A DNA stretch of 64,000 bases from NCBI RefSeq assembly GCF_030823405.1, contig NZ_JAUSXC010000001.1:62001-126000 (forward strand). The letters run 5' to 3'. The stretch comes from Chryseobacterium ginsenosidimutans (GTDB lineage Bacteria > Bacteroidota > Bacteroidia > Flavobacteriales > Weeksellaceae). Of the stretch, positions 42,395-51,968 are shown one piece after another (the stretch's first letter is position 1; each line of letters begins with the position of its first letter). The translations under genes were made by a program, and so were the position numbers. The notes beneath the pieces are model-generated. The model made no database searches. It worked only from the letters and a program-made list of their open reading frames with translations, and was not told the origin of the DNA.

Positions 42395-43558
42395 ATGAAA
42401 ATAGGCATACTTTGCTATCCAACATACGGTGGAAGCGGAATCGTAGCAACAGAACTGGGAATGTCTCTTGCCAATAAAGGCTATGAAGTACATTTTATAA
42501 GCTCTGCGCTACCTGCGAGATTAGATATTACTAATCCGAATATTTTCTTCCATAGAGTGAATGTTCAGACGTATCCGCTTTTCCAGTATCAGCCTTATGA
42601 TATTGCACTAAGTTCGATGATTTACCGTGTTGTTAATCTTTACAAGCTCGATTTGCTTCATGCACATTACGCAATCCCTTACGCATATGCAGCATTTACA
42701 GCAAAACAGATGTTGCAGGAAGATAATAATGATATTCCTTTGGTAACCACGCTTCACGGAACGGATATTACATTGGTTGGTCAGCATCCGAGTTATAAGC
42801 ATGCGGTAGAATTTTCTATCAATCAGTCAGATGCAATTACTTCTGTTTCTGAAAGCTTAAAAAGAGATACATTGCAGTTTTTCAAGATTAAAAAAGAAAT
42901 TCAGGTAATTACCAATTTTATTGACAATTCTGAGTTTGATGAATGCAATGAATGCCAAAGAACACAGTTTGCAAACCCTGACGAAAAAATACTGATCCAC
43001 GTTTCCAATTTGCGTCCTGTAAAACGTGTTGATGAAGTGTTGCAGATCTTTAAAAATGTTCAGAAAAAGGTAAAATCAAAATTAATCATCATCGGCGAAG
43101 GTCCGGATATGGAAAAAGTTAATCAGTTTTTGGAAGAAAATCCTGACTTAATCTCTAAGATCCGTCTGCTTGGTAAAGTGAATGATTTATATAGAATCCT
43201 TCAGCTTTCAGATGTATTTTTACTGCCTTCTGAACAGGAAAGTTTCGGTCTGGCAGCTTTAGAAGCAATGGCGGCAAATACTCCGGTAATAAGCTCAAAT
43301 GCAGGGGGAATTCCTGAAGTAAATATTCAGGGAGAAACCGGATTTTTGGCAGAAATAGGAAATGTAGAGGCTATGAGTAATTACACTATTAAATTGCTAA
43401 GCAATGAGGAACTTTTAGAAAAAATGAAGAAAAATGCTAAAGAACAAGCAATAAAATTTGATTTGAAAAACATTCTTCCTATCTACGAAGCTATGTATAA
43501 AACCACGATAGAAAATTTCAAACATCATAAGGATGGAAGTCTGGAAATCAACAAATAA
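42395..43558 (+). CDS. bshA: N-acetyl-alpha-D-glucosaminyl L-malate synthase BshA
   Basis: GT4 glycosyltransferase that joins GlcNAc to malate in the first step of bacillithiol synthesis. The 387-residue protein begins MKIGILCYPTYGGSGIVATE and has HGTDITLVGQHPSY and the nucleotide-sugar site PSEQESFGLAALEAMA, all typical of BshA. Other bacillithiol genes are not in the window. The next gene overlaps its end by 26 bases. Confidence 0.93.
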   Translation: MKIGILCYPTYGGSGIVATELGMSLANKGYEVHFISSALPARLDITNPNIFFHRVNVQTYPLFQYQPYDIALSSMIYRVVNLYKLDLLHAHYAIPYAYAAFTAKQMLQEDNNDIPLVTTLHGTDITLVGQHPSYKHAVEFSINQSDAITSVSESLKRDTLQFFKIKKEIQVITNFIDNSEFDECNECQRTQFANPDEKILIHVSNLRPVKRVDEVLQIFKNVQKKVKSKLIIIGEGPDMEKVNQFLEENPDLISKIRLLGKVNDLYRILQLSDVFLLPSEQESFGLAALEAMAANTPVISSNAGGIPEVNIQGETGFLAEIGNVEAMSNYTIKLLSNEELLEKMKKNAKEQAIKFDLKNILPIYEAMYKTTIENFKHHKDGSLEINK

Positions 43559-44126
43559 CGGTGATACCAAACTTGTTATTTTTAATAATAACATTATTTA
43601 TAGCGGCAATCCAAGAGATGAAAATATGAATAATGCAGTATATGATATTAAAAATAACAGACTTCCCGACAACATGATGAGCATTCCTCTTTCTTACCTC
43701 AAAAAAATAGAGAAAAAAGAAAAAAATATCGAACTGTTTTATGGTTCAAAATCTTCTGAGAGAATCGTTATTTCTAATGACTCTCTCAGAAATACAATTT
43801 TCGATTATCTCAAAAACAATATTACACATCTATCTTATTCACAAGAAACTATTTCAGCGGCAGAATCTGTTAAAAAATCAATTATTGCATTAATTGTCAT
43901 TTTAATTGCATTTTTTTTCACAATGACTATTGTTTTCGACCTCGAAAATGGCTATGATTATGAAATTCATTCTCCAAAATCTATTTTCACAATTATTTAT
44001 GTGATTGCCAGCCTGGGAAGAATAAAAGTCTTTTTAATTTTTTCTTCTTTAATGCTTATTACAGGAATAAATATTTTCATGAAAGCAAAATCTTCTGTTA
44101 ATGATATTTTGAAAAGAAATAATTAA
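43533..44126 (+). CDS. Membrane protein of unknown function overlapping bshA (197 aa)
   Basis: The N-terminal 105 residues are soluble and rich in Asn, with IPLSYLKKIEKKEKNIELFY; two hydrophobic helices follow (VKKSIIALIVILIAFFFTMT and KVFLIFSSLMLITGINIFM). The ATG at 43533 lies within the bshA coding region. No family recognised. The overlap implies coupling to bshA, but no functional link is evident. Confidence 0.7.
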   Translation: MEVWKSTNNGDTKLVIFNNNIIYSGNPRDENMNNAVYDIKNNRLPDNMMSIPLSYLKKIEKKEKNIELFYGSKSSERIVISNDSLRNTIFDYLKNNITHLSYSQETISAAESVKKSIIALIVILIAFFFTMTIVFDLENGYDYEIHSPKSIFTIIYVIASLGRIKVFLIFSSLMLITGINIFMKAKSSVNDILKRNN

Positions 44127-44144
44127 AGTATACACTAGTTTTTC

Positions 44145-44152
44145 TATATTTG
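44145..44152 (+). promoter_or_regulatory. -7 element of the DUF2851 gene
   Basis: TATATTTG is an exact TAnnTTTG that ends 10 bases before the ATG at 44163, giving a very short leader. Confidence 0.45.
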
Positions 44153-44162
44153 TGTCACACAC

Positions 44163-45428
44163 ATGACGGAAAAATTACTTCAATACCTCTGGAACTACAA
44201 AGTTTTCAACCATTTCGACTTCAAAGATCTTGAAGGAAATTCCGTTGAAATAGTAGATTTTGGAAAATGGAATACCAATGCAGGCCCGGATTTCTTATCC
44301 GCAAAAATTAAAATCAACAACATTATTTTCGCCGGAAATATTGAACTTCATGTAAAATCTTCCGACTGGATTTTTCATAATCATTCTCAGGATCCGAATT
44401 ATCAGAATATTATTCTTCATGTTGTTTTTCAGAATGATATAGAAATCGATGAACATAAAAATAAAAACATTCCGACATTAGAATTGAAAAATTACATCGA
44501 TGAAAATGTTTTCGGGAAATATGAAAAACTGATAAGCGGAAATCAGTTTATTCCCTGTGAAAATATTTTTAATGTAAATAAAATTCCTGTCAATTTTCAT
44601 GAAGAAAATGTGTTGAAAAAACTGGAGGAAAAATCTTCGGAATTCGAAAAAAGTTTAGAACAGTTTAAAAATAACTTTGAAGCAGTTTTGTTTCACAGCC
44701 TTGCTTATTCTTTTGGATTAAAAGTAAATGCTTTTATATTCAAACAAATTGCAGAAAGCATAGATTTTAATACAATTCTAAAGATCCAACAAAACCAAGC
44801 TCAGCTTGAAGCATTATTATTCGGAGTTTCAGGCTGGCTGGAAAATCCTGCAGATGAACAAATGCAAATCTGGAAACGCGAATTTGATTTTATCAAAGCT
44901 AAATTTAATATCTCTGATTTAAAACTCCGTCCGAAATTCTTACGATTAAGACCTCCTAATTTTCCTACCATCCGCCTGTCTCAATTAGCCCATCTTTATC
45001 AGCAGCATCAGAGCTTGTTTTCAAAAGTTATTCATGCTGATAGTTCTTACGAATTATTTGAAATTTTTAAAAATGTAAAAGCTTCAGAATATTGGAATAA
45101 TCGTTTCAATTTCGGAAAGATATCAACGGTTAACCAGCCTAAAATGTTAAGTAAAGATTTTATTGAATTGATTATTTTAAATACCGTTTTACCTTTAAAA
45201 TATACCTATCACAAATATCATAATGAAGAAATTACCGATGAAATTTTAAACTTTTATAAAAATATTCCTGCAGAAAAAAATTCAATTATTGACGACTGGA
45301 AAAAATTAGAGTTAAAAATTACAACAGCTTTAGAAAGTCAAAGTCTGATTTATCATTTTAAAAATTCCTGTGAAGAAAAAAATTGCTTAAATTGCAGTAT
45401 TGGGTTTAAACTTTTAAAAGAATCTTAA
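44163..45428 (+). CDS. DUF2851-family protein (421 aa)
   Basis: Soluble protein matching the Bacteroidota family DUF2851: LLQYLWNYKVFNHFDFK at the N-terminus, VDFGKWNTNAGPDFLSAKIK and GNIELHVKSSDWIFHNHSQD, and the Cys-rich end CEEKNCLNCSIGF. The early segments look like a restriction-endonuclease-like fold to me (Asp, Glu and Lys spacing), but that is not established. It starts an operon with pspC-like and GNAT genes. Confidence 0.82.
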   Translation: MTEKLLQYLWNYKVFNHFDFKDLEGNSVEIVDFGKWNTNAGPDFLSAKIKINNIIFAGNIELHVKSSDWIFHNHSQDPNYQNIILHVVFQNDIEIDEHKNKNIPTLELKNYIDENVFGKYEKLISGNQFIPCENIFNVNKIPVNFHEENVLKKLEEKSSEFEKSLEQFKNNFEAVLFHSLAYSFGLKVNAFIFKQIAESIDFNTILKIQQNQAQLEALLFGVSGWLENPADEQMQIWKREFDFIKAKFNISDLKLRPKFLRLRPPNFPTIRLSQLAHLYQQHQSLFSKVIHADSSYELFEIFKNVKASEYWNNRFNFGKISTVNQPKMLSKDFIELIILNTVLPLKYTYHKYHNEEITDEILNFYKNIPAEKNSIIDDWKKLELKITTALESQSLIYHFKNSCEEKNCLNCSIGFKLLKES

Positions 45429-45429
45429 A

Positions 45430-45651
45430 ATGCTTGATAACATTCGTCATAAAATGGAAAGAGAATGGTTTGGTGTTCTTACCAGAACCGGCACAAAACT
45501 GGGAATTCCTGTTTCTAAACTTAGAGTATTTTTTATTTATTCTACTTTTGCAACGGCAGGTTTTTTCTTTCTGATTTATCTTGGGCTGGCTTTTACTTTA
45601 TGGATTAAGGATATGTTCATCACTAGAAGACCCAACGTTTTTGATTTATAA
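45430..45651 (+). CDS. Short PspC-domain membrane protein (73 aa)
   Basis: A PspC-like domain with LGIPVSKLRVFFIYSTFATA and a membrane helix (FFFLIYLGLAFTLWI). Full PspC proteins act in envelope stress sensing; this short form keeps only the core. It begins one base after the DUF2851 stop and ends two bases before the GNAT start. Confidence 0.82.
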   Translation: MLDNIRHKMEREWFGVLTRTGTKLGIPVSKLRVFFIYSTFATAGFFFLIYLGLAFTLWIKDMFITRRPNVFDL

Positions 45652-45653
45652 TC

Positions 45654-46166
45654 ATGGAGTTTTTACAAATTATATCTCCTGAAGATTACAGAGTTCAGGA
45701 AATTTTCGAATCCTACTGTTCAACCTTTCCGGAAGATGAAAGAAGAGACTGGAACAAATTAGCAACACTTTTCTCGAATCCAAAAGTGAAAATAATATCT
45801 GTTTTGCATGAAGCAGAAAATATCGGCTACCTCATCATTTGGGAACTGAGTACTTATAGTTTCGTGGAACATTTTGAAGTGTTTCCGGCGTTTAGAAATC
45901 AGAAGTTAGGTTCGCATATTACAGGATATTTGTTTGAAAATTATCCCCGACTTATTTTGGAAATTGAACCCGATCATTTAGGAGATGATGCAAAAAGAAG
46001 GTATTCTTTTTATCAACGAAACGGTTTTAATCTGGTTGATGAAATGTATGTTCAGCCAAGTTACGGAGAAGGGAAAAAACCACTGGATTTATGGTTACTG
46101 GCAAATTATTCCCCTGAAAATATAAAGGAAGTGAAAGATGAAATTTATGATATTGTTTATCATTAA
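45654..46166 (+). CDS. GNAT-family N-acetyltransferase (170 aa)
   Basis: The acetyl-CoA-binding motif is FEVFPAFRNQKLGSHITGY (about residue 76), followed by RYSFYQRNGF, both typical of GNAT folds. The substrate is not known. It is the last gene of the short operon and is followed by a terminator. Confidence 0.88.
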   Translation: MEFLQIISPEDYRVQEIFESYCSTFPEDERRDWNKLATLFSNPKVKIISVLHEAENIGYLIIWELSTYSFVEHFEVFPAFRNQKLGSHITGYLFENYPRLILEIEPDHLGDDAKRRYSFYQRNGFNLVDEMYVQPSYGEGKKPLDLWLLANYSPENIKEVKDEIYDIVYH

Positions 46167-46171
46167 AATAT

Positions 46172-46201
46172 AAACGCCGGAAAAGATTCTGGCGTTTTTT
46201 T
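46172..46201. terminator. Terminator between the GNAT and SIMPL genes
   Basis: AAACGCCGGAA and TTCTGGCGTTT form an 11-bp stem with a G-T pair and a 4-base loop, followed by a run of T; usable from both strands. Confidence 0.87.
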
Positions 46202-46213
46202 ATTTCTCACAGA

Positions 46214-46948
46214 TTAATTAACTTCATATTCCAACTTAATCGTAATACTCGCTTCTTTATCTTTTGAAGCCGTATTGAAAGTTCCGCCATAAGAATAATC
46301 TTCATTGGAATTCGGAGCCGTAATCTGAATAACTCCCATTGTTGCTTTTTTTAAGTTTCCTAAGCTGCTTCCTGAATTTTCGGCGATTTTTTCAGCACGT
46401 TCTTTGGCATCTTTTGTTGCAGAAGCGATCATTTCCTGTTTTACGGTTGCCAATTTGGTATAAAAATAACTTGGAGAAGATGATGTAAACTCTATTCCGC
46501 GATTGATAATTTCTGTAATATTTCTTGAAAGGTTTTCAATTTTTGCGACTTCTTTGCTTTCAATAGAAACTGTTTGTGTAAGATTATATCCTGTGAATTC
46601 GTTCTGAACATTATTTCCATTAGAGTCAGTATAATTTTTGAACTGTTTCTGAATATCAACAGAAGAAAAAACGATTTCACTCTGTTTCACTCCTTTTGAC
46701 AGCAGATAATCATTAATTGTTTTTCGGTCTAAAGCCAGTTCGTCGTAAGCAAGTTTTAAATCAAAATTGTTTTTAGAAAAATTTCCCGACCACGTAATGA
46801 GATCAGAAACAAAGTGTTTGGTTCCTAAACCTGTTACAGAAATTGTATTTTCAGATCTATTCCTGTTTTTAATAGCGTTTCCTAAAAGACCGAGACCAAT
46901 AATGAAACCCAATGCTCCAATTGCAATCGCAATAATATTTTTGTTCAT
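46214..46948 (-). CDS. SIMPL-domain (DUF541) protein (244 aa)
   Basis: An N-terminal membrane helix (IIAIAIGALGFIIGLGLL) anchors a periplasmic SIMPL domain with ISVTGLGTKHFVSDLITW and the conserved AKERAEKIAENSGSSLG helix. Family members are linked to outer-membrane quality or stress, without a defined activity. It is monocistronic. Confidence 0.88.
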   Translation of the reverse strand: MNKNIIAIAIGALGFIIGLGLLGNAIKNRNRSENTISVTGLGTKHFVSDLITWSGNFSKNNFDLKLAYDELALDRKTINDYLLSKGVKQSEIVFSSVDIQKQFKNYTDSNGNNVQNEFTGYNLTQTVSIESKEVAKIENLSRNITEIINRGIEFTSSSPSYFYTKLATVKQEMIASATKDAKERAEKIAENSGSSLGNLKKATMGVIQITAPNSNEDYSYGGTFNTASKDKEASITIKLEYEVN

Positions 46949-47045
46949 AAAACTTTGTAAATTTGTTTGTTATAATAATTCCAATTAATATTTAGTGAAA
47001 TCATTATATCAATTCTCATTCCAAATTTTAAGATTTTCTTAACAT

Positions 47046-47825
47046 TTATTGAGAAGACCTACTTTCCTTTATTCTTTTAACAAAAACAGGAATTGTTTCA
47101 TCCATTCTCGACAAAGCTCCAGTTAAATTTTTAGCTCTTACAAAGCTTCTCGTTTGTGGTTTATTAACAAAAGAAAATTCAATAAACTCGGAAATTCTTT
47201 CTTTCGGAATTCCCTCTTTGGTAAAATATTCATCTTCTACTCTATCTCTGATCCACAAAATATCTTCCTGCAAATCATCATATCGATACTGTCTTTTCAT
47301 TCTTCTTGCATCGCCGCTGATCAGATCATACATACCCTGAATATTCAGCTGTCCTAAAATTATCGGGATTAAAACCTCTTTTACTTCTGCAGGCCGTTCC
47401 CTCATTTTTCCGACAGGTTGCGGAAGCCCCACTGCATCTTCAACAATTTTACCTTTATCAATCTTTGCTACTGCTTTTGAATCCTTGGTAATATCTCCGG
47501 TAATTTTAGAAACTTCCACCTCTTCGATTTCCTGTGCAATTCTTATTAATGTAATATTTAATTCTTTATTGAACCCATAACCTGCTTTTATTGAAGCTCT
47601 TTCAAAGCCATTTCTTATAAACCTAATTTCATCATCAGAAGATAATGCATCGATGGAAAAAGTACCATCAGCTGCCGTATATGTTTTCTTATCTGCAGAC
47701 ATATTCATAACAGTGACAGCCGGAAGACTTATCCCATCTTCATCCGTAATTTTACCAATGATTTTCTGTTGCGAAAATGTATTCACAAACAAAAAAAGAA
47801 GAATAATTATGAATCTAAATTTCAT
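47046..47825 (-). CDS. Exported protein with carboxypeptidase-regulatory-like domain (259 aa)
   Basis: After a signal peptide (IIILLFLFVNTFSQ) residues about 20-95 form a CarboxypepD_reg-like beta-sandwich (IIGKITDEDGISLPAVTVMN, GTFSIDALSSDDEIRFIRNG). The C-terminal 150 residues are charged and helical. It is a tandem paralog of the next gene, with the same layout but low identity. Confidence 0.82.
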   Translation of the reverse strand: MKFRFIIILLFLFVNTFSQQKIIGKITDEDGISLPAVTVMNMSADKKTYTAADGTFSIDALSSDDEIRFIRNGFERASIKAGYGFNKELNITLIRIAQEIEEVEVSKITGDITKDSKAVAKIDKGKIVEDAVGLPQPVGKMRERPAEVKEVLIPIILGQLNIQGMYDLISGDARRMKRQYRYDDLQEDILWIRDRVEDEYFTKEGIPKERISEFIEFSFVNKPQTRSFVRAKNLTGALSRMDETIPVFVKRIKESRSSQ

Positions 47826-47839
47826 TATTGCAAATGATA

Positions 47840-48586
47840 TTATTTTTGAGTTTGCGGAGCTCTGTAAGAAGAGACTCTCATCAAAACGGCTCTTTGAAAC
47901 CTCATTAAATCAGCATCACTGCAAAATCCATATTTCAAGATATTTTTTCTTTCAAAACCTCCTGCAAACACATAATAAATAAAATGCTGAATTAAAGATC
48001 TGTCAATATTTAAATCAGTAAAATATTTTTCTCCTAAAGCATACGTAAGATAGTTCATGAAGTCTAGATCATCCCATTTATTTTTAACTTTTCCTATAGA
48101 AAAGCCCTGCCCTTTCGGTTGTACAAATTCTCCCGGTCTTGCTGCCAAAATTATCGGATCAGATTTTTGAGACATGTAAATAGCCAAATCACTTTTCAGC
48201 TTCTGAACTTTTTTAGGTGGATTAAGATTTTTTGTATCAATCGTAATATCTCCCGTAATTCCTTTTTTAATTTCAACTTCTGCAATTAAAGCTGCGGCTC
48301 TTATCAAAGTTACATTGACTGGCGAACTGATATTTTCTTTCGTTACTTTTTGGTTGGTACGTTCATAGCCGGATTTCACAAAACGGAGTTCATCGCCTGC
48401 TCTTCCGGAAATCATGAAATGTCCGTCGCGATTGGTTGCCACTCTTTCATCAGTTCTGATATTGATAACGGTTACATCAGGAATTTCAGCATTATCTTCT
48501 GAAACAATCTTCCCAAAAATATAATCCTGAGCATTAATATTGATGAAAAATATAAATGAAAAGAAAAAGAATAGTTTAAGTTTCAC
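47840..48586 (-). CDS. Exported protein with carboxypeptidase-regulatory-like domain, paralog (248 aa)
   Basis: The start codon is GTG at 48586 (no ATG fits the signal peptide). Signal peptide LFFFFSFIFFININAQ precedes a CarboxypepD_reg-like domain (YIFGKIVSEDNAEIPDVTVI, DELRFVKSGYERTN) and a helical C-terminus with a shared KGITGDITIDTK-like block. It is followed after 14 bases by its paralog, so both are likely co-transcribed from the -7 element at 48605. Confidence 0.82.
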   Translation of the reverse strand: MKLKLFFFFSFIFFININAQDYIFGKIVSEDNAEIPDVTVINIRTDERVATNRDGHFMISGRAGDELRFVKSGYERTNQKVTKENISSPVNVTLIRAAALIAEVEIKKGITGDITIDTKNLNPPKKVQKLKSDLAIYMSQKSDPIILAARPGEFVQPKGQGFSIGKVKNKWDDLDFMNYLTYALGEKYFTDLNIDRSLIQHFIYYVFAGGFERKNILKYGFCSDADLMRFQRAVLMRVSSYRAPQTQK

Positions 48587-48604
48587 AGGTTATTTTTTAT
48601 AAAG

Positions 48605-48612
48605 CAAAACTA
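48605..48612 (-). promoter_or_regulatory. -7 element of the 48586 gene
   Basis: TAGTTTTG on the minus strand, an exact TAnnTTTG, 18 bases before the GTG start. Confidence 0.42.
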
Positions 48613-48768
48613 AAGTTATTTTTAAATATTACGGCAAGTTTAACCACAGTTAACGCGTTTTGGGATTTCTTTTAGATTTTTAATTCCAAAACTGTTAAAT
48701 AGTGATTGGAAATTGTTAAAATTTCACTTAAAATTTAATTAACTTGCACTTTCAATTCAGCTCAAAAA

Positions 48769-51700
48769 ATGCAAAATTCTTATACAGTTATCAATGCTTC
48801 AGCGGGTTCGGGGAAAACATATGCCCTCGTTCAGCGGCTTTTGATGATCTGTCTCCGATATCCTAATCAGCAACAGTCGATCAGAAATATTTTGGCATTA
48901 ACTTTTACCAATAAAGCAGCCAATGAAATGAAAGAAAGGATTTTAACGTGGCTCGGAAACTTCTCTGCTGATAATTTTGCTGAAAACGTAGATTTAAAGA
49001 ACATACAAAAGGCTTTTGAAGAAGAAGGGTTAAAAATCACCATCGATGAATTGCATCACCGTGCAAAAAAAATGCTGGATTATGTTCTTCACAATTATTC
49101 TACTTTAAATATTGGAACTATTGACCGTTTTAATTCACGATTGGTAAGAAGCTTTTCTTACGAATTGGGTTTAGCAAAAAACTTTAATCTTGAAATCGAA
49201 GCTGAACCGTTTTTAATTGAAGCTGTTGATAAAATGCTTGATCAGATTGGAGAAAATGATGTTATTTCCAATTCTTTCATGGATTATGTGGATTACAGCC
49301 TTGAAAATAATGAGAGAATTAATTTAAATAAAAACCTTTACGATTCTGCGAAAGAATTTGTAAAAGATATTCATTATGAGCACCTTAAAAACAATAAAGA
49401 TTTCGACAATACGAATTATGAAAATATAAAGAATACGCTCCGAAAAGAAATTGTATTTAACAAAAAACAAGCTGTTGAACTTGCCACAAAATCAATTGAA
49501 TTATTCCAATCGAGAAATATTGAAATTGAAGATTTTGCACAGGGAAAAAATGGTATTGGAGGATTTTTTACTAAAATTTTAGACTTCTACAATCAAAAAA
49601 GATCAGGATTTCCTTTTCCTACAACCGCGGAAGAATCGGTTGTTAACAATTATAGAAAAGGAGCTGCAACAAAATCAAAAAATAAAGAACCTGAGATTTT
49701 TGAAACTCTCGATCAATTGCTGGAAAATAGAATGCAACTGATTATATTGTACATCGAAACGCAGAAAAAAGAGAAAATATTATCTGCACTTTTACCTTTA
49801 AAAGTGAATAAGGATATTCAGGATGAATTGAAAAAAATTGAAGAAGAAAATGATTTGGTTTTACTTTCAAAGTTTAATATCCTGATTAATGAAAACCTTA
49901 AAAATGAACCTTCGGCCTTTATTTACGAGAAAGTAGGTTCGCAGTTTCAACATTATTTTTTTGATGAATTTCAGGACACTTCAGAATTACAATGGCAGAA
50001 TTTTATTCCATTGAGGGATCATTCTATTTCGATGGAGAATACATCTTTTACATTAGTGGGAGATCCGAAACAGAGTATTTACCGTTTTCGGGGTGGTGAA
50101 AGCAAACTGATGCTTGATATTATCAATAAAAAGGAACTTTCTCCGAAACAGGCTGAACTTTTGGTTTTAAAGGATAATTGGCGAAGCTCAAAGAATATCG
50201 TTAAATTTAATAATGAGCTGTACGAATTTCATTCCCGAGAATTAGCGGAAGAACATGCAGCAATTTTCGGAACGGACGCCGAACAAAATCCTAAATCAGG
50301 AATTGACGGTAGGGTAAAAGTAAATCTTATTGAAAACTTAACCAACGAAGACTTTTATAATGATACTTCCGAGAGAATGCGAAAAGATATTCAGGAAAGC
50401 CTGGATCATGGTTTTAAATTTTCCGACATAACAATTCTTTGCCGTGGAAATTTTGACATTTTCAGTTATTCTCAAAAGCTAGGAAACCTGAAAGTCAATT
50501 ATAAGGGTGAAGAAATCAATATTAAAACCATTTCTGATAAAGGTCTTACCTTGGAATTATCGGATACATTAAAAGCTGTCATTGAGTTTTTGAAATGGGA
50601 GACAAATCCGAAAAATAAACCTAATCTAATCATGATGATGTACTATCTCAATAAGTTGGGAAGAATTCACATGGCAGATTTTACGTTGGAAATGGCTAAA
50701 ATCCTTGAAACTGAGACTCATGAAGAGATTTTACAATTCATTCAGCAGAAATATTCTTTAAAACTGAAACAGGAAAATTTTCCGAGATTCAACTTATACA
50801 ACTTTGTAGAATATTATATTAACGAATTTTCGGTTGAAAATAAGGAAACTGATTTTCTTTTAAACTTTTTGGAAATGCTTTTCAATTTCACGCAAAATAC
50901 AGGTGCAAGTACGAAAGAATTTCTGAAATATTGGGATGAAGAAGCATCGACTTACACCATTCAGGCGTCTGAAAATATAGATGCAATCCAAATTATGACT
51001 ATACATAAAGCTAAAGGCCTGGAATTTCCGATTGTTTTTATCCCGATGATCAATAAAAATCGTGATGCAGAGTTTACAAACTGGTTTGATACAACGAACG
51101 ACAATGCTCTGAAGTCTGTCAATATCAATCAGTTTCATAAAAATCTTGAAGTTTACGACGAAGAAATTGAAAAATTTAATAAACAAAATTCTTACAAAAA
51201 CTTTGTTGATCGATTATGTCTTCAATATGTTGCAACGACAAGACCAGTTGAGCAATTATTTTTCTACATTCAAAAAGCAAATAAAACATCAAATAATCTT
51301 GAGTTATTAGAATTTCTTCAATCTAAGAACACAGAAAATCTTGATGAGTTTGATTTGTATGAGGTTAATCCCGAAATGCTAAAAAAGCATTCGAAGGATA
51401 AAACTTCACACTTTGAAACAAAAGATATCCAAAATCTGAAAAATATCAACGAAAAAAATACGTCAATAAAAATTGCAACTCCTTCAAAAAATTATCAGGT
51501 GAGAATTGAAAAAGTGAGAATTGGTCTTTTTGTACATGAACTATTATCAAAAATCAATACAGAAAAAGATATTGCAAAGGTGTTGGAAAGTTATGTTCTG
51601 GAGGGACAAATTACAACTGAAGAGAGAAATGAAATTCAGGAAACTTTAGAACAGATCATTAAATTCCATTCTGAGTTTTTTGATGAAAAATGGGAAGTAA

Positions 51701-51909
51701 TTAATGAAAAAGACATCATGATTTCTGAGAATGGAGAGAGTAAAATTTACCGCCCTGACCGAATTTTGAAAAGTGATGAAGGTTATATCATCGTGGATTT
51801 TAAAACGGGTGAAGAAACGGAAAAGAATGATCTGCAAATTGAGAATTATAAACGTATTCTTGAAAGTTTGGGAAGAAAAGTGTTGAAGACACAGCTTATT
51901 TATTTGTAA
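48769..51909 (+). CDS. AddA/RecB-like helicase-nuclease (1046 aa)
   Basis: UvrD-type DNA helicase with a C-terminal RecB-like nuclease, for processing double-strand DNA ends. Walker A ASAGSGKTYAL is at residues 10-20, Walker B FFDEFQDTSELQW near 400, then LVGDPKQSIYRFRGGE, MTIHKAKGLEFPIVF and VATTRPVEQLF. The nuclease domain has YRPDRILKSDEGYIIVDFKT at the C-terminus. No addB partner lies next to it in the window. It stands alone, ending at a strong terminator. Confidence 0.9.
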   Translation: MQNSYTVINASAGSGKTYALVQRLLMICLRYPNQQQSIRNILALTFTNKAANEMKERILTWLGNFSADNFAENVDLKNIQKAFEEEGLKITIDELHHRAKKMLDYVLHNYSTLNIGTIDRFNSRLVRSFSYELGLAKNFNLEIEAEPFLIEAVDKMLDQIGENDVISNSFMDYVDYSLENNERINLNKNLYDSAKEFVKDIHYEHLKNNKDFDNTNYENIKNTLRKEIVFNKKQAVELATKSIELFQSRNIEIEDFAQGKNGIGGFFTKILDFYNQKRSGFPFPTTAEESVVNNYRKGAATKSKNKEPEIFETLDQLLENRMQLIILYIETQKKEKILSALLPLKVNKDIQDELKKIEEENDLVLLSKFNILINENLKNEPSAFIYEKVGSQFQHYFFDEFQDTSELQWQNFIPLRDHSISMENTSFTLVGDPKQSIYRFRGGESKLMLDIINKKELSPKQAELLVLKDNWRSSKNIVKFNNELYEFHSRELAEEHAAIFGTDAEQNPKSGIDGRVKVNLIENLTNEDFYNDTSERMRKDIQESLDHGFKFSDITILCRGNFDIFSYSQKLGNLKVNYKGEEINIKTISDKGLTLELSDTLKAVIEFLKWETNPKNKPNLIMMMYYLNKLGRIHMADFTLEMAKILETETHEEILQFIQQKYSLKLKQENFPRFNLYNFVEYYINEFSVENKETDFLLNFLEMLFNFTQNTGASTKEFLKYWDEEASTYTIQASENIDAIQIMTIHKAKGLEFPIVFIPMINKNRDAEFTNWFDTTNDNALKSVNINQFHKNLEVYDEEIEKFNKQNSYKNFVDRLCLQYVATTRPVEQLFFYIQKANKTSNNLELLEFLQSKNTENLDEFDLYEVNPEMLKKHSKDKTSHFETKDIQNLKNINEKNTSIKIATPSKNYQVRIEKVRIGLFVHELLSKINTEKDIAKVLESYVLEGQITTEERNEIQETLEQIIKFHSEFFDEKWEVINEKDIMISENGESKIYRPDRILKSDEGYIIVDFKTGEETEKNDLQIENYKRILESLGRKVLKTQLIYL

Positions 51910-51948
51910 AAAGTTTCGGCGGCATCTTCGATGCCGCCGAAACTTTTT
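51908..51948. terminator. Strong bidirectional terminator after the helicase gene
   Basis: AAAAAGTTTCGGCGGCAT and ATGCCGCCGAAACTTTTT form an 18-bp perfect stem with a CTTCG loop, shared with the convergent ferritin gene. The first bases overlap the helicase stop codon. Confidence 0.93.
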
Positions 51949-51968
51949 ATTTCCGATAAGTAATCAAA

